DNA of 64,000 nucleotides. It comes from Trinickia acidisoli. GTDB taxonomy: Bacteria > Pseudomonadota > Gammaproteobacteria > Burkholderiales > Burkholderiaceae. Of this stretch, positions 27,254-36,553 are shown in pieces. Every line of letters starts with the position of its first letter. Positions within the stretch are counted from its first letter, which is position 1. The stretch covers positions 1,550,001 through 1,614,000 of the forward strand of contig NZ_JAFLRG010000002.1 of assembly GCF_017315725.1 (NCBI RefSeq). The letters run 5' to 3'. A program made the position numbers and the translations under genes. Under the pieces are notes generated by a model that was not told where the DNA came from, did not search any database, and saw only the letters and a program-made list of their open reading frames with translations.

Positions 27254-29190
27254 GTACGCTCGTCGATGCGCAGCAAGCGCCCGGCGTTGGCAATGACGAT
27301 AAAGGTGCCGAGATTGTGCAACAGCGCGACGGTCACGGCCCCCATGAGGCCCAGTGCCGCCAATGCAATGACGCCGACGGTCCATCCGAGACCGATCGCC
27401 GCATTGACCGTTGCCGTCCTGCGGCATTGCCGCCCGAGCCGAATGCAGGTTGCCATGCGGCGCAGGTCGTCGCCTAGCAGCACGATGTCGGCGGACGCGA
27501 CGGCAACGTCGATACCGCGCTCCCCCATTGCGATGCTAGTCGTGCCTGCCTTGATCGCGAGCAAGTCGTTCAGGCCATCACCGACGACGAGCGGATGCCG
27601 CCCAGCCTTCATTTCCCCGATGACGAATTCGAGCTTCTCATGCGGCAATGCTTCGGCCATCACCGTTTCAATGCCGATGCGCGAGGCCAATGCGTGCGCC
27701 ACGGGCGCGCGGTCGCCGGTCAGCAGCGCATAACGGTGTAGCCCGAGTTCGCGCAAATCGTTCAACGCGTCGTGCGCCTCGGGCCGCAGCACATCGGCAA
27801 ACGCGAACCACGCCATTAATTGCCCGTTCAACGCGAGCCCGACGCAAGGGCCGTCGATGCGCGCCGGCGCCGGCGGCAACGCCGCGACGTGATCGGCGAG
27901 CAGCGCATGGCGCCCCAGCACGGCCACGCCGCCCGACGTTTGCGCAATCACGCCCAAGCCGCGCAGCTCGTGCATGTCGTCGAACGGGGGTTTGTCCGCC
28001 TGACGCGGGTCGGTCTCGGCGGCATAGCGCACGAGGGCTCGGCTCACGGGATGGGCGCTGCCCTCGCCGAGTCGCGCCGCGAGATCGATCGCGTCGGACA
28101 ACGCGAATCCGGATTGAAGCGCGACGTCGACCACACGCAGTTCGCCGTAGGTGAGCGTGCCCGTCTTGTCGAGTACGACGGAGTCGATCTCGGCAAGCTT
28201 ATCGAGAAAGACAGCACTCCTAAATAAAATGCCGTGCCGCGCGCCCACTGCGATGCCGGCGATCGCAGTCGCGGGCGCGGCAAGCACGAGGGCGCACGGA
28301 CACGCCGCAACGATGACGGCCAGCATCGCCGTCGCGTTCGACGACGTGAACCATACGATCGCAGCGATCAGTAGCACGAGCGCGAGATAGCCGCCCATAT
28401 AGCGCTCGAGCATCTGCGTCACCGGCGGCTTCGCGCGTTCCGCGCGCTGCATGAGTTCGATGATCTTGCCGAGCGTCGATTGCTTGCCCACTTGCGTCAC
28501 TTCGATGCGCAGCGGCCCGTCGATGTTCATCGAGCCACCGAACACGGGCGTGCCCAGCTCGACCTCGACCGGAATCGATTCGCCCGTAATGGGGCCGTTG
28601 TCGACGCTCGAGTGGCCCAAGCGCACGATGCCGTCGGCCGGAATCCGCGCACCGGGCACGACTTCGACGACGTCGCCCGGAGCGAGACTATCGAATGCGA
28701 CGTCTTCGACGTGGCCCGCGGCATTCACGCGGCGCACCTTCGACTGCGTCAGTCTTCCGAGCGCGCGGATCGCTTCTTGCGAGCCCAACACGCTGCGCTC
28801 CTCGAGCGCATGCCCGAGCGTCATGACGACCGGCAGCAACGCTGCCGTCACCATATCGCCGGTAGCCCAGGCCGCGAGCATCGCCAATGCGATCAACCGA
28901 TCCGTCACACCATGCAGACTCGGTTTGCGCAGACTGTGCCAGGCACCCGTGAAGACAGGGCCGGCCACGAGCAACGAAGCTAGGCCGGCCAAGACCTGCG
29001 AAAGGGGCTCGCCCGCTTTGGCCCAATAGCGCCATGCCATCGACAACACGAGCAACCCGGCCGCGGCCAGCGCCAACGCGATCTGTCTCGTCGCCGTCCG
29101 CTGCTCCGCTTCCGACAACGCGATTGCCGCGGTGTGCGTGTGTATCGGCTCGATCTCATGCAAGCCGGCTCGGTCGATGCTCGCGCTCAT
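27232..29190 (-). CDS. hmtA: P1B-type metal ATPase, HmtA-like importer candidate
   Basis: This is a 652-aa heavy-metal P-type ATPase. The actuator loop TGESIP lies near residue 200, the CPC metal motif at about 297-299 (ACPCALVLAAP), the phosphorylation site DKTGT at 341, and GDGLND follows. No N-terminal MxCxxC domain is present; instead a short tail with HTHT. The last helices read NAAIGLGWT and HNLGTFIVIANAGRLL. They lack the YN/MSS signature of Cu(I) exporters and the K/D-G signature of Zn/Cd exporters. From memory, Pseudomonas aeruginosa HmtA, reported to import zinc and copper, is encoded beside HflK/HflC-like genes in a Zur-controlled operon, and this locus matches that arrangement. 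The ATG overlaps the upstream SPFH stop (ATGA). Confidence 0.88.
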   Translation of the reverse strand: MSASIDRAGLHEIEPIHTHTAAIALSEAEQRTATRQIALALAAAGLLVLSMAWRYWAKAGEPLSQVLAGLASLLVAGPVFTGAWHSLRKPSLHGVTDRLIALAMLAAWATGDMVTAALLPVVMTLGHALEERSVLGSQEAIRALGRLTQSKVRRVNAAGHVEDVAFDSLAPGDVVEVVPGARIPADGIVRLGHSSVDNGPITGESIPVEVELGTPVFGGSMNIDGPLRIEVTQVGKQSTLGKIIELMQRAERAKPPVTQMLERYMGGYLALVLLIAAIVWFTSSNATAMLAVIVAACPCALVLAAPATAIAGIAVGARHGILFRSAVFLDKLAEIDSVVLDKTGTLTYGELRVVDVALQSGFALSDAIDLAARLGEGSAHPVSRALVRYAAETDPRQADKPPFDDMHELRGLGVIAQTSGGVAVLGRHALLADHVAALPPAPARIDGPCVGLALNGQLMAWFAFADVLRPEAHDALNDLRELGLHRYALLTGDRAPVAHALASRIGIETVMAEALPHEKLEFVIGEMKAGRHPLVVGDGLNDLLAIKAGTTSIAMGERGIDVAVASADIVLLGDDLRRMATCIRLGRQCRRTATVNAAIGLGWTVGVIALAALGLMGAVTVALLHNLGTFIVIANAGRLLRIDERTQAARNG

Positions 29191-30299
29191 CTGGTGTTCC
29201 CCGGCAAGATCAAGTTCGACGTATCGTGCGGATCGACCGTCGTCACGTGCACCTTCGACAGAATCTGCCGCATACGGTCGCGATATAGGCGCGCGACGAG
29301 CCCAGGATCGCTTTGCGCCGCGCCTTCCAACTGCTCGATCAGCGCAGTGCTGGAGTGCGCCTGCGCGACACGCTCGGCCGCGTTCGCTTGCGCATCCGCG
29401 AGTATGCGATCGGCGCGCTGCTGGCCGTCTTGCCGCCGCTGCTCGCCGAACGTCCTCGCTTCGGCCACGTTGCGTTCGGCCTGTTGCAGCGACGTCAGAA
29501 CGGCAGTAAATGCGCCGACCGCCGCCGCCGGAAACGAGGCCTGCAAATCGACCCGCACGACGTCGACGCCCAGGCCCGCGTGGACGCGCTCGAGCGCCGT
29601 CAAATGTCGCTCGATCTCGCGCGCGATGTCCATGCGCAATTGATCGCGCTCGAGCGCCATCCTCTGCTCCGATACGCGCTGCTCGGGCCGTGCCACCAAG
29701 ATCGAGTCGAGATCGCGCTTGGCCGCCACTTGCACCGCCGCCGCGCACACGATCCGCTGCAGCGCCGAATCGAGCCGATCCTTCTGCAACACATAAGCGA
29801 AAGGATCGACGACGCGGTAATAGAGCGTCGCGTTCAACTGAACGACACCGTTATCGCCCGTGAGCATATAGCCCGATCCCGCCAATGCGTCGGGCAGCAG
29901 TGCTTCGGCCTGTTCCCCATTTAATGAGGACTCCTCATCGAACGGCTGCATGGCCCCGCCTTGTCCATCGGATTTCATGCTCGATGCCGAGGGGTCCGCC
30001 CCGCTCGCGCGCGGGTCGCGCTGCAGCGAGCGTATCGGCAAGCTCAGCACGTGCGCGCTGCCCGGCACCATGACGACGGTTTCGAACGGCCGCGGCCATG
30101 CGATCAACAACCCGGCATCCTGCTTGCGCACGAATGCGCCGAAGCGCGTCACGACCGCGCTACCGTCCGCCGGAATGCGCCGCACATTGGAAAACGCCCA
30201 TGCACACGCTGCCAATAGCGCAATCGCCACGACGAACCAGAACGACAAACGCACGGCCTGGCCGCCCGGCCCGAGTGAGGAAGAGGCATCCCGGTTCAT
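29187..30299 (-). CDS. SPFH-domain membrane protein (HflC-like), third of the operon
   Basis: The 370-aa protein has an N-terminal transmembrane helix (LSFWFVVAIALLAACAWAF) followed by an SPFH/band-7 domain (GSAVVTRFGAFVRKQDAGLL). A predicted coiled region then reads VAEARTFGEQRRQDGQQRAD. HflC/HflK and stomatins form large cages or microdomains in the inner membrane and modulate FtsH or other membrane proteins. Housekeeping hflKC sit with hflX/purA in this group, so this is a paralogous set. It overlaps both neighbours by ATGA, the upstream SPFH gene and the downstream ATPase gene, so the proteins are probably made in fixed proportion. It probably organises or protects the ATPase, which is inferred. 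Confidence 0.85.
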   Translation of the reverse strand: MNRDASSSLGPGGQAVRLSFWFVVAIALLAACAWAFSNVRRIPADGSAVVTRFGAFVRKQDAGLLIAWPRPFETVVMVPGSAHVLSLPIRSLQRDPRASGADPSASSMKSDGQGGAMQPFDEESSLNGEQAEALLPDALAGSGYMLTGDNGVVQLNATLYYRVVDPFAYVLQKDRLDSALQRIVCAAAVQVAAKRDLDSILVARPEQRVSEQRMALERDQLRMDIAREIERHLTALERVHAGLGVDVVRVDLQASFPAAAVGAFTAVLTSLQQAERNVAEARTFGEQRRQDGQQRADRILADAQANAAERVAQAHSSTALIEQLEGAAQSDPGLVARLYRDRMRQILSKVHVTTVDPHDTSNLILPGNTR

Positions 30300-31375
30300 G
30301 GCGCGCGCTTGCCTCGTTTGAGCGGCGAAGCGGCGGCCGCCGCGGCGGGCACGGCCGAATCGAGCCCGACGGGGCCATGTACCAACGCGCTGAACGGTGC
30401 GGCATCGGTGCGCACGATCAGGTTCGTATTGGAATTGACGACCGAATCGAGCGTGTCGAGCGAGCGCAGTATCGTATAAAGGCGCGGATCGGCCGCATAG
30501 GCCTTACCGTAAATCGAGGCGGCATCCTTGCGCGATTGCGCTTCGATGTCGGCCGCCTTGACGGTCGCATCGGCCACGGCCTCGCGCGCCTCCCGATCGG
30601 CGTCGGAGCGAATCTGCGCCGCCTCGCGCTTGCCGTCGGCCATACGCTGCGCGGCCACCGTTTCGCGTTCCGCGCTCATGCGCTGCACCGTTGCGGCCAA
30701 CGTCACCGCCGGCAACGTCAATCGCTCCAGACCGACCTGCACGACGTGAACGCCGTAGGCCGCATGCAATTGCGCGTCGATTTGGCGGCGCAGGCTTTCT
30801 TCGAACGCCGAAATCCGCACTTGCCCCGGATCGGTGTTGACGAGCGAGGCCAGGTCGAAACCCGCCGACGTGGTCTGCAGCGCGGAGCCGAGCAGCGAGC
30901 GAATCTGTCTGGCCGCCTCGTCGGGCTCGTTGCGCACGGCGCGCACGAAACGGCCGACATCACTCGGATCGCCGCCTACGCGCCATGCCACGTAGGCCTG
31001 CACGATGATGCGCGAACCGTCGCGCGTGCCGACGTCCTGCAACCCGCTCGAAGTCGTATGCAAACGCAGATCGACGGGCATCGCCGCTTCGATCGGCGCC
31101 GGCAGACGCCAAGCGAGGCCCGGTTCGAGCAGCACGCGCACGGGCTGGCCGAACCGCGTCACCACCATCGCCTCGCCCGAGCGCACCTGCACGAGGCTGG
31201 CTACGGCGGCAGCGACCAAGACGCATAGGACTGCTAACGATAGGCGCAAGGCAAAGCGGCGACGCGGCTGCCGGCCGTCGCCATCGCCGTCGTCATGCGA
31301 ATGCCCCTCGCCGTCGTGATCGTGCCCACCGTGATCGTGGTCGTGACCATGCGCATGCGAATGAAAAAGACTCAC
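30296..31375 (-). CDS. SPFH-domain membrane protein (HflK/HflC-like) with His/Asp-rich N-terminal tail
   Basis: The 359-aa protein begins with a cytosolic tail of about 35 residues in which His, Asp and Gly predominate (FHSHAHGHDHDHGG and GHSHDDGDGDG). A transmembrane helix follows (LRLSLAVLCVLVAAAVASLV), then an SPFH domain (GEAMVVTRFGQPVRVLLEPG) and an Ala/Arg-rich helical region (MADGKREAAQIRSDADREAR). The tail is a likely Zn/Cu/Ni-binding segment, like those of zinc chaperones and transporters. Position between two other SPFH genes and upstream of the metal ATPase supports a metal-handing or sensing role. Known HflK proteins have Gly/Gln/Asn-rich tails, so the His run stands out. The stop overlaps the next start (ATGA). 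Confidence 0.86.
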   Translation of the reverse strand: MSLFHSHAHGHDHDHGGHDHDGEGHSHDDGDGDGRQPRRRFALRLSLAVLCVLVAAAVASLVQVRSGEAMVVTRFGQPVRVLLEPGLAWRLPAPIEAAMPVDLRLHTTSSGLQDVGTRDGSRIIVQAYVAWRVGGDPSDVGRFVRAVRNEPDEAARQIRSLLGSALQTTSAGFDLASLVNTDPGQVRISAFEESLRRQIDAQLHAAYGVHVVQVGLERLTLPAVTLAATVQRMSAERETVAAQRMADGKREAAQIRSDADREAREAVADATVKAADIEAQSRKDAASIYGKAYAADPRLYTILRSLDTLDSVVNSNTNLIVRTDAAPFSALVHGPVGLDSAVPAAAAAASPLKRGKRAP

Positions 31376-31439
31376 CGTGTCACCTCGAAACGAATCGACG
31401 AGCGCGCGGCGCTGGAGGCCGTGGCGTGCTCATCGAAAC

Positions 31440-33341
31440 TCAATGATTGGGACGCGCGATGCCGGCGACATCGCCGGCCGGATAGGCGCGAAGATCGAGC
31501 GTTGCGCGATTGCCTTGCGCGAGCCTGTCGTCGATGATCGTCAGGTGCGCATCGGGAAGGCCGCCCAGCAACTTGTGCAAGTAATACTCGAACGTAAAGG
31601 CCGGCCCACCGAGTTGCGCGGCGCCGACTTCGGCATCGAAATCGGTTTGCTGCGCGCGTGCGCGAGCGAGCGTCTCGGCCGCATCGCCCTGCGCTTGCGC
31701 GACGTCGTTCTCGGCGCGCTCCTGCGCATCGCCGAGCTCCGTCGCCTCGTAGGCGCGCGCTTGCGCGACGCTCGCCTGCGCACGCACCTGCGCGGCTTGA
31801 ACGCCGTGATAGGCGGCGGCCGCGCCTGCCGGCGGATGAATGCTTTCGATCACGACAGCCACCACATCGATGCCGGCCCCGAGCCGATCGAGCTGCCGTT
31901 GCACGTTCGCGCGCACGACGTCGGCGATCGCCGTCTGCCGCGTCTCGAGCAGCGACGCGAGCGTATGCGACGCGAGATAGTGCACGACTTCGCGATTGGC
32001 GATCGAGCGCACCAAGCTTTCCGCATCGCTCGCGCGATAGAGCGCCGCGCGCGCATCGGCATCGGAGGCGCCAACGCGATAATCGAGCCGCACGTCGGCG
32101 CTGACGATCTGAAAATTCTGCTGATCGCCGCTCGCGCCAGCAATGACTTGCGTCGTCTCCCACGGATGCGTGACATCCCAAAGCCGATTCAATGCCTCGG
32201 GCGCGGGATCGTCGGCACGAACGGAAGGCGACGCGACGCTGCTGTTGTCCGCACCGCCCGACACGATCAGTTGATGCACGGCGCCGTTGTCGACGAGTCG
32301 CACCTTACCGAACGGCCAGGGCAGCCCCACGTGTGCGCCGGGCTGCCAGAGCGCCGCAGGTTCGCCGAACCGTTCGTACACCGCGCGCTGATCGGGCGAT
32401 AGAAACACCACCGCCGTCAGCAACCATCCGCAGAGAACGATCGAAACGATCGCGGCGGGCAGCAAGCGCACGACACTACGCAAGACCCAGTTCTGCCGCA
32501 AATCGATGCCGTACTGATGACGCAAGGCTGTACCGAACGCGGCGAGAGGCGAAGGTTGCCACCGAACGATGCTGGCAATCGCGCTGGCCGGCACACGCGT
32601 CATGCTCGCGCGGCTCGCTGGCGGAACGAAGACGAGCACCGCCGCGCGCAAGGCCAGCTCCAGTGCGATGGCGGCGCTCAGTGCCGCTGCCACGCGAAGC
32701 GGCCAATCAGGCGCCGTACCCGCATAAGCGAGCCACACGCTCGAAGCGGCGGCCGCGAGCGTCACGATCAAGACCACGCGGAACATCCGCGTCAACGAGA
32801 CGAACACGGGCGAGCGTTCGGCCTGCGCATGACAAGTGCGCTCCGCGATGAGCGTGACGAAGGCGAGAACCAGCAAGACGGCGCTGTTGGCGGTAGGCAG
32901 TGCGGGGGACACGAGTGCGCGTATCAACGTCGCGGGCGGTAGCGGCAACCAGGCGGCGGCAGTCGATGCGATCGCAACGCACGCGCATAGCAAAGCGCCC
33001 CATGGCTGCCAGGAAATCGAGCGCAGGGCGACGCAGAATGCCGTCGACCCATGCTGACGACGCGCAGCCCGCCAAGCGGTGCGGACGAATAGCCGCCAGC
33101 TCGCGGTTCGCACGCGGACCGCCCGACCTTGCGCCGACAGGCGTGCCCCGTTCGCGACGACGAAAAGATCGAGCCAAGCGCAAGCGAGCGGCGCATACCA
33201 GCGCACGTCGAGCGGCAGTGCCCACAGAAAACTTAGGAGAACGAACAATGCGCCGAGTCCGGCAGCGATGGCCGCCGTCCACGCGATGCCTCGCGCTTCG
33301 TGGCCGATTGGTTCGCTGCTGCCCCCTGCCAGGAACGACAT
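31440..33341 (-). CDS. Polytopic SPFH-domain protein (HflK-like), first gene of the hmtA operon
   Basis: The 633-aa product is unusual: an N-terminal half of about 300 residues contains roughly seven or eight hydrophobic segments (for example WTAAIAAGLGALFVLLSFLW and RVVLIVTLAAAASSVWLAYA), ending in a helix that leads into an SPFH domain (VFLSPDQRAVYERFGEPAAL, then AHVGLPWPFGKV). A long Ala/Gln/Arg-rich coiled region follows (AQVRAQASVAQARAYEATE). Ordinary HflK has a single anchor. The start at 33341 is chosen for AGAGGG upstream and because a longer frame would run into the operator region. It leads the leftward operon, 64 bp before the next SPFH gene. Confidence 0.83.
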   Translation of the reverse strand: MSFLAGGSSEPIGHEARGIAWTAAIAAGLGALFVLLSFLWALPLDVRWYAPLACAWLDLFVVANGARLSAQGRAVRVRTASWRLFVRTAWRAARRQHGSTAFCVALRSISWQPWGALLCACVAIASTAAAWLPLPPATLIRALVSPALPTANSAVLLVLAFVTLIAERTCHAQAERSPVFVSLTRMFRVVLIVTLAAAASSVWLAYAGTAPDWPLRVAAALSAAIALELALRAAVLVFVPPASRASMTRVPASAIASIVRWQPSPLAAFGTALRHQYGIDLRQNWVLRSVVRLLPAAIVSIVLCGWLLTAVVFLSPDQRAVYERFGEPAALWQPGAHVGLPWPFGKVRLVDNGAVHQLIVSGGADNSSVASPSVRADDPAPEALNRLWDVTHPWETTQVIAGASGDQQNFQIVSADVRLDYRVGASDADARAALYRASDAESLVRSIANREVVHYLASHTLASLLETRQTAIADVVRANVQRQLDRLGAGIDVVAVVIESIHPPAGAAAAYHGVQAAQVRAQASVAQARAYEATELGDAQERAENDVAQAQGDAAETLARARAQQTDFDAEVGAAQLGGPAFTFEYYLHKLLGGLPDAHLTIIDDRLAQGNRATLDLRAYPAGDVAGIARPNH

Positions 33342-33486
33342 CGCGCGCCCTCTACGTGCTTGAAGATGGTGGAGATTGGATTGCCCGGTGCCGTAGCGGC
33401 TCCGGGGCAAAGGTGGGTGCTGAATGTAGCCTGCCAGGCGCTGAAACTCAAGACCGGCACCCTGAGTTCGCGCAGGCTTGTCATGC

Positions 33487-33511
33487 TGCAATGATATGTT
33501 ATATCATTGCA
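33487..33511. promoter_or_regulatory. Zur-box-like perfect palindrome (site 1)
   Basis: The arms TGCAATGATAT and ATATCATTGCA (11 bp each, perfect) surround GTT. The site lies 146-170 bp upstream of the leftward SPFH start. The ATATGTTATAT core resembles known proteobacterial Zur operators, which centre on TGTTATA; the assignment is by eye. Confidence 0.6.
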
Positions 33512-33558
33512 TTCGGCCTGCCGCCGCCCGATCCGGGGATGTTTCGGGTTTCGCGAAT

Positions 33559-33576
33559 GATACGTTATATCGTATC
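33559..33576. promoter_or_regulatory. Zur-box-like palindrome (site 2)
   Basis: GATACG and CGTATC flank TTATAT, about 100 bp upstream of the TonB-dependent receptor start. It shares TGATAYGTTATATC with site 1, 68 bp away. Two copies, one per divergent operon, argue for one regulator controlling both. Confidence 0.55.
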
Positions 33577-33676
33577 GATTCACGCCATCGCCACCGCTCG
33601 CGCCAGTTCGAACCGCCGTTCGCTCCGGCCGGCCCAGTTCGCGCGCATTGCAGCGCTTCATGGACTACATCGAAAA

Positions 33677-35884
33677 ATGAACCGTCTGGTCTTCTCCGCC
33701 AAAGCATTGTTTGCGATGCCGTTGTTCGTTATGCCATTGTTAGCCGCGCCCTTATTCGCGTATGCCGCCGATCCAATCGGTACCGCTCGAACGACCGCGG
33801 CCAGCGCGCAAGCCGCCAGCGCGGCGGCCACTTCGGCTGACTCGGCAAAGGAAAAGGACGAAACGCTCGACGTCACCGTGCAAGCACGACGGCTCGACCA
33901 AGCGCGCAACGGCTTGTCGCCCGAGGTCGGCAGCAGCGTGTATCGCATCTCGCAAGCCGACATCGACTCGCTGCCGCAAGGCGCCGACACGCCGCTCAAT
34001 CAGGTGTTGCTGCAAGCCCCCGGCGTGGCGGACGATTCATACGGACAATTGCACGTGCGAGGCGAGCATGCGAATTTGCAGTACCGGCTCGACGGCATCA
34101 TCATTCCCGAGCCGATCAGCGGGTTCGGTCAGTCGTTCGATACGCGCATCGTCGACCAAGTCAGCCTGGTGACCGGTGCGCTACCGGCGCAATACGGCTA
34201 CCGCACGGCAGGCATCGTCGACATTCGCACCAAATCGGGCGACACCGCGAACGACACCGACAGCGGCGGCGCGATCGACGTCTTTGGCGGTACCCATCAA
34301 ACGTTCCAAACGAGCGCCGACGTATACGGGTCGAACGGCCCGTTCAGCTATTACTTCACCGGCACGCTCGGCGAAAACAATCTCGGTATCGAAGCGCCCA
34401 CCTCGGACGGCAGTCCGCTGCACGATCACACGCGGCAGGGCAACGAATTCGGCTATCTGTCGTACCTCGTCGATCCGCTCACGCGGGTGGCCTTGATGTT
34501 CGGCACCACCAGCAATCAGTTCCAAATTCCGAATACACCGGGCCTACCTGGCGTGTTCACGCTCAACGGCAGTTCGTCGTTCGATTCGGCGAATCTGAAC
34601 GAGACCCAATCCGAACTCACGAACTTCGCCGCGATCGCGCTGCAAGGAACGAACGGCGCAGCGCTCGACTATCAGGTTGCGTTGTTCTCGCGATACTCGC
34701 GGACTCAATTCAATCCCGATCCGACGGGCGATTTGATTTTCAACGGCGTAGCATCGAGCGATTTTCACAGCAATCAAGCCAACGGCATCCAAGTCGATAC
34801 GACGTATCGTTTGACCGACACGCACACGTTACGCGCGGGCATCCTGCTGCAGGAAGAACACGCCGTATTCGACAACAGCGTGGCCGTGCTCCCTACCGAC
34901 GCCAACGGCAATCAGATCTCCGACGTGCCTTTCACGATCAACGATTCGAGCGGCAAAACGGGCTACCTATACAGCCTGTACGCACAGGACGAGTGGAAGA
35001 TCGCAAGCAAGGTCACGGTGAACTACGGCCTGCGGCTCGACCGCATGGACGAGTATGTACAAGCCGGACAGGTAAGCCCGCGTCTCGGCATCGTCTATCA
35101 GCCGACCAACGCGACGACGATACACGCGGGTTACGCGCGCTATTTCACGCCCCCGCCGTTCGAGCTCGTTTCCAGTTCGGCGATCGGCATCTTCAACGGC
35201 ACGACGAATCAAGCCCCCTCGCCGCAGAACGATCCGGTCAAACCGGAGCGCAGCGATTACTTCGATGCCGGCATCACGCAGCGCATCACATCTGAATTGG
35301 CGCTCGGCCTCGATGCCTACTACAAGCGTTCGTCGGATCTGCTCGACGAAGGGCAGTTCGGGACTGCATTGATCTTCACGCCGTTCAACTATGCGATGGG
35401 ACGTACCTATGGGCTCGAACTGACGGCGAGCTACACGCACGAGAACGCATCGGCCTACCTGAACGTCGCATATAGCCACGCACAAGGTAAAGACATCGAA
35501 TCGGCGCAATTCAACTTCACCCCTGCCGAGCTCGCCTACATCGCCAATCATTGGGTCTACCTCGATCACGATCAACGCGTCACCGCTTCGTTCGGTGGCT
35601 CGTATGCGATCGGGAGAACCACGCTGACGGCCGACGCGACAGTTGGCAGCGGCCTGCGTAGCGGATTCGCCAACACCGATCGACTGCCTTGGTATACGCA
35701 AGTCAATCTCGGCGTCATCGAGCATTTGAACGCGCCGTGGCTCGGCAAGTTCGACACGCGTCTCCTGCTCCTCAATGCATTCGGCAGAGTCTATGAATTG
35801 CGCGACGGCTCGGGCATCGGCGTAGGTGCGCCTCAATACGGGCCGCAGCGCGCGATCTACGCCGGCATCACGAAACACTTTTGA
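33677..35884 (+). CDS. TonB-dependent outer-membrane receptor
   Basis: The 735-aa receptor has a signal peptide at residues 1-30 (ending FAYAADP). A TonB-box-like ETLDVTV lies near residue 57, the plug domain is at about 70-190 (INPLNQVLLQAPGV-type: TPLNQVLLQAPGVADDSYGQ, LHVRGEHANLQYRLDG), and a beta-barrel runs to a terminal aromatic (GITKHF). It imports an unknown ligand across the outer membrane with energy from TonB-ExbBD encoded next to it. The frame is open far upstream, but ATG 33677 gives a proper signal peptide. Divergence from the hmtA operon across two Zur-like sites suggests a zinc or zincophore substrate, as for ZnuD, though sequence similarity to ZnuD was not tested. Confidence 0.9.
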   Translation: MNRLVFSAKALFAMPLFVMPLLAAPLFAYAADPIGTARTTAASAQAASAAATSADSAKEKDETLDVTVQARRLDQARNGLSPEVGSSVYRISQADIDSLPQGADTPLNQVLLQAPGVADDSYGQLHVRGEHANLQYRLDGIIIPEPISGFGQSFDTRIVDQVSLVTGALPAQYGYRTAGIVDIRTKSGDTANDTDSGGAIDVFGGTHQTFQTSADVYGSNGPFSYYFTGTLGENNLGIEAPTSDGSPLHDHTRQGNEFGYLSYLVDPLTRVALMFGTTSNQFQIPNTPGLPGVFTLNGSSSFDSANLNETQSELTNFAAIALQGTNGAALDYQVALFSRYSRTQFNPDPTGDLIFNGVASSDFHSNQANGIQVDTTYRLTDTHTLRAGILLQEEHAVFDNSVAVLPTDANGNQISDVPFTINDSSGKTGYLYSLYAQDEWKIASKVTVNYGLRLDRMDEYVQAGQVSPRLGIVYQPTNATTIHAGYARYFTPPPFELVSSSAIGIFNGTTNQAPSPQNDPVKPERSDYFDAGITQRITSELALGLDAYYKRSSDLLDEGQFGTALIFTPFNYAMGRTYGLELTASYTHENASAYLNVAYSHAQGKDIESAQFNFTPAELAYIANHWVYLDHDQRVTASFGGSYAIGRTTLTADATVGSGLRSGFANTDRLPWYTQVNLGVIEHLNAPWLGKFDTRLLLLNAFGRVYELRDGSGIGVGAPQYGPQRAIYAGITKHF

Positions 35885-35914
35885 CGAGCGATTGGCAACG
35901 ATAGGAGTGCACAT

Positions 35915-36553
35915 ATGAACGCATGGACGGGTTTCATCGATGCGATCCAGCTCGGGGGCTGGGCCGTCTATCCGTTGTCGGTACTGGCCATCGCCGCACT
36001 GGCGATTACGCTCGATCGCACCTACGTCTTCTGGCGTTTTGCACGGCTTTCCGCTCACGCGAAAGAAGCGCTGAAGGCCGGGGCGGCGGCACCGCTCGAA
36101 CTCGCCCGGGTATTGCCGCCCGCGCACGCCTTCGAACGTGTCGCTCGCGCTCTGCAAGACGCGCGCGCGCCGCTGTGGCACATCGAGGCCCGCATCGAAG
36201 TCGCTGCTGCCGTCATCGAACGCGACATGATCCGAGGACTATGGCTGCTCGAAACGATCGTGACCGCAGCTCCGCTATTAGGGCTGCTCGGCACGATCGT
36301 CGGCATGATGCGCTCGTTTCGCCTCCTCGGCACGGACGGCCTCGTCAGCCCCGCCGGCGTATCGAGTGGGGTCGCGCAAGCGCTCGTCGCTACGGCGATC
36401 GGGCTCGTCATCGCAGTAGCGGCCCTCTTCGCATTCAACTACTTCTCGCGCCGCGTCGACAGCCTGATGGCCGAGCTCGAAGCATTCGCCAATGAAACGC
36501 TTGCACAGCTACGTCTCGCACACGAGCAACATCGCTTGGCGGAGGCGGCATGA
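35915..36553 (+). CDS. exbB: ExbB/TolQ/MotA-type proton-channel protein
   Basis: The 212-aa inner-membrane protein has three predicted helices: GWAVYPLSVLAIAALAITLD near the N-terminus, LLETIVTAAPLLGLLGTIVG and ALVATAIGLVIAVAALFAFN later. TAAPLLGLLGTIVGMMRSF is the family signature. With ExbD it uses the proton gradient to energise TonB. AGGAGTG lies before the ATG, 30 bp after the receptor stop, and its own stop overlaps exbD as ATGA. Confidence 0.93.
   Translation: MNAWTGFIDAIQLGGWAVYPLSVLAIAALAITLDRTYVFWRFARLSAHAKEALKAGAAAPLELARVLPPAHAFERVARALQDARAPLWHIEARIEVAAAVIERDMIRGLWLLETIVTAAPLLGLLGTIVGMMRSFRLLGTDGLVSPAGVSSGVAQALVATAIGLVIAVAALFAFNYFSRRVDSLMAELEAFANETLAQLRLAHEQHRLAEAA

Noticed and set aside
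29191..29748. N-terminal extension of the P-type ATPase
   Set aside because: It is Arg/Gly-rich shadow sequence of the upstream SPFH gene; the ATG at 29190 overlaps that gene's stop as ATGA.
29187..33341. Housekeeping hflKC locus
   Set aside because: There are three SPFH genes, not two, with a metal ATPase and no hflX, hfq or purA neighbours; a paralogous system fits better.
32900..33676. N-terminal extension of the TonB receptor frame
   Set aside because: The upstream part is low-complexity, overlaps the divergent SPFH gene and would remove the signal peptide from the N-terminus.
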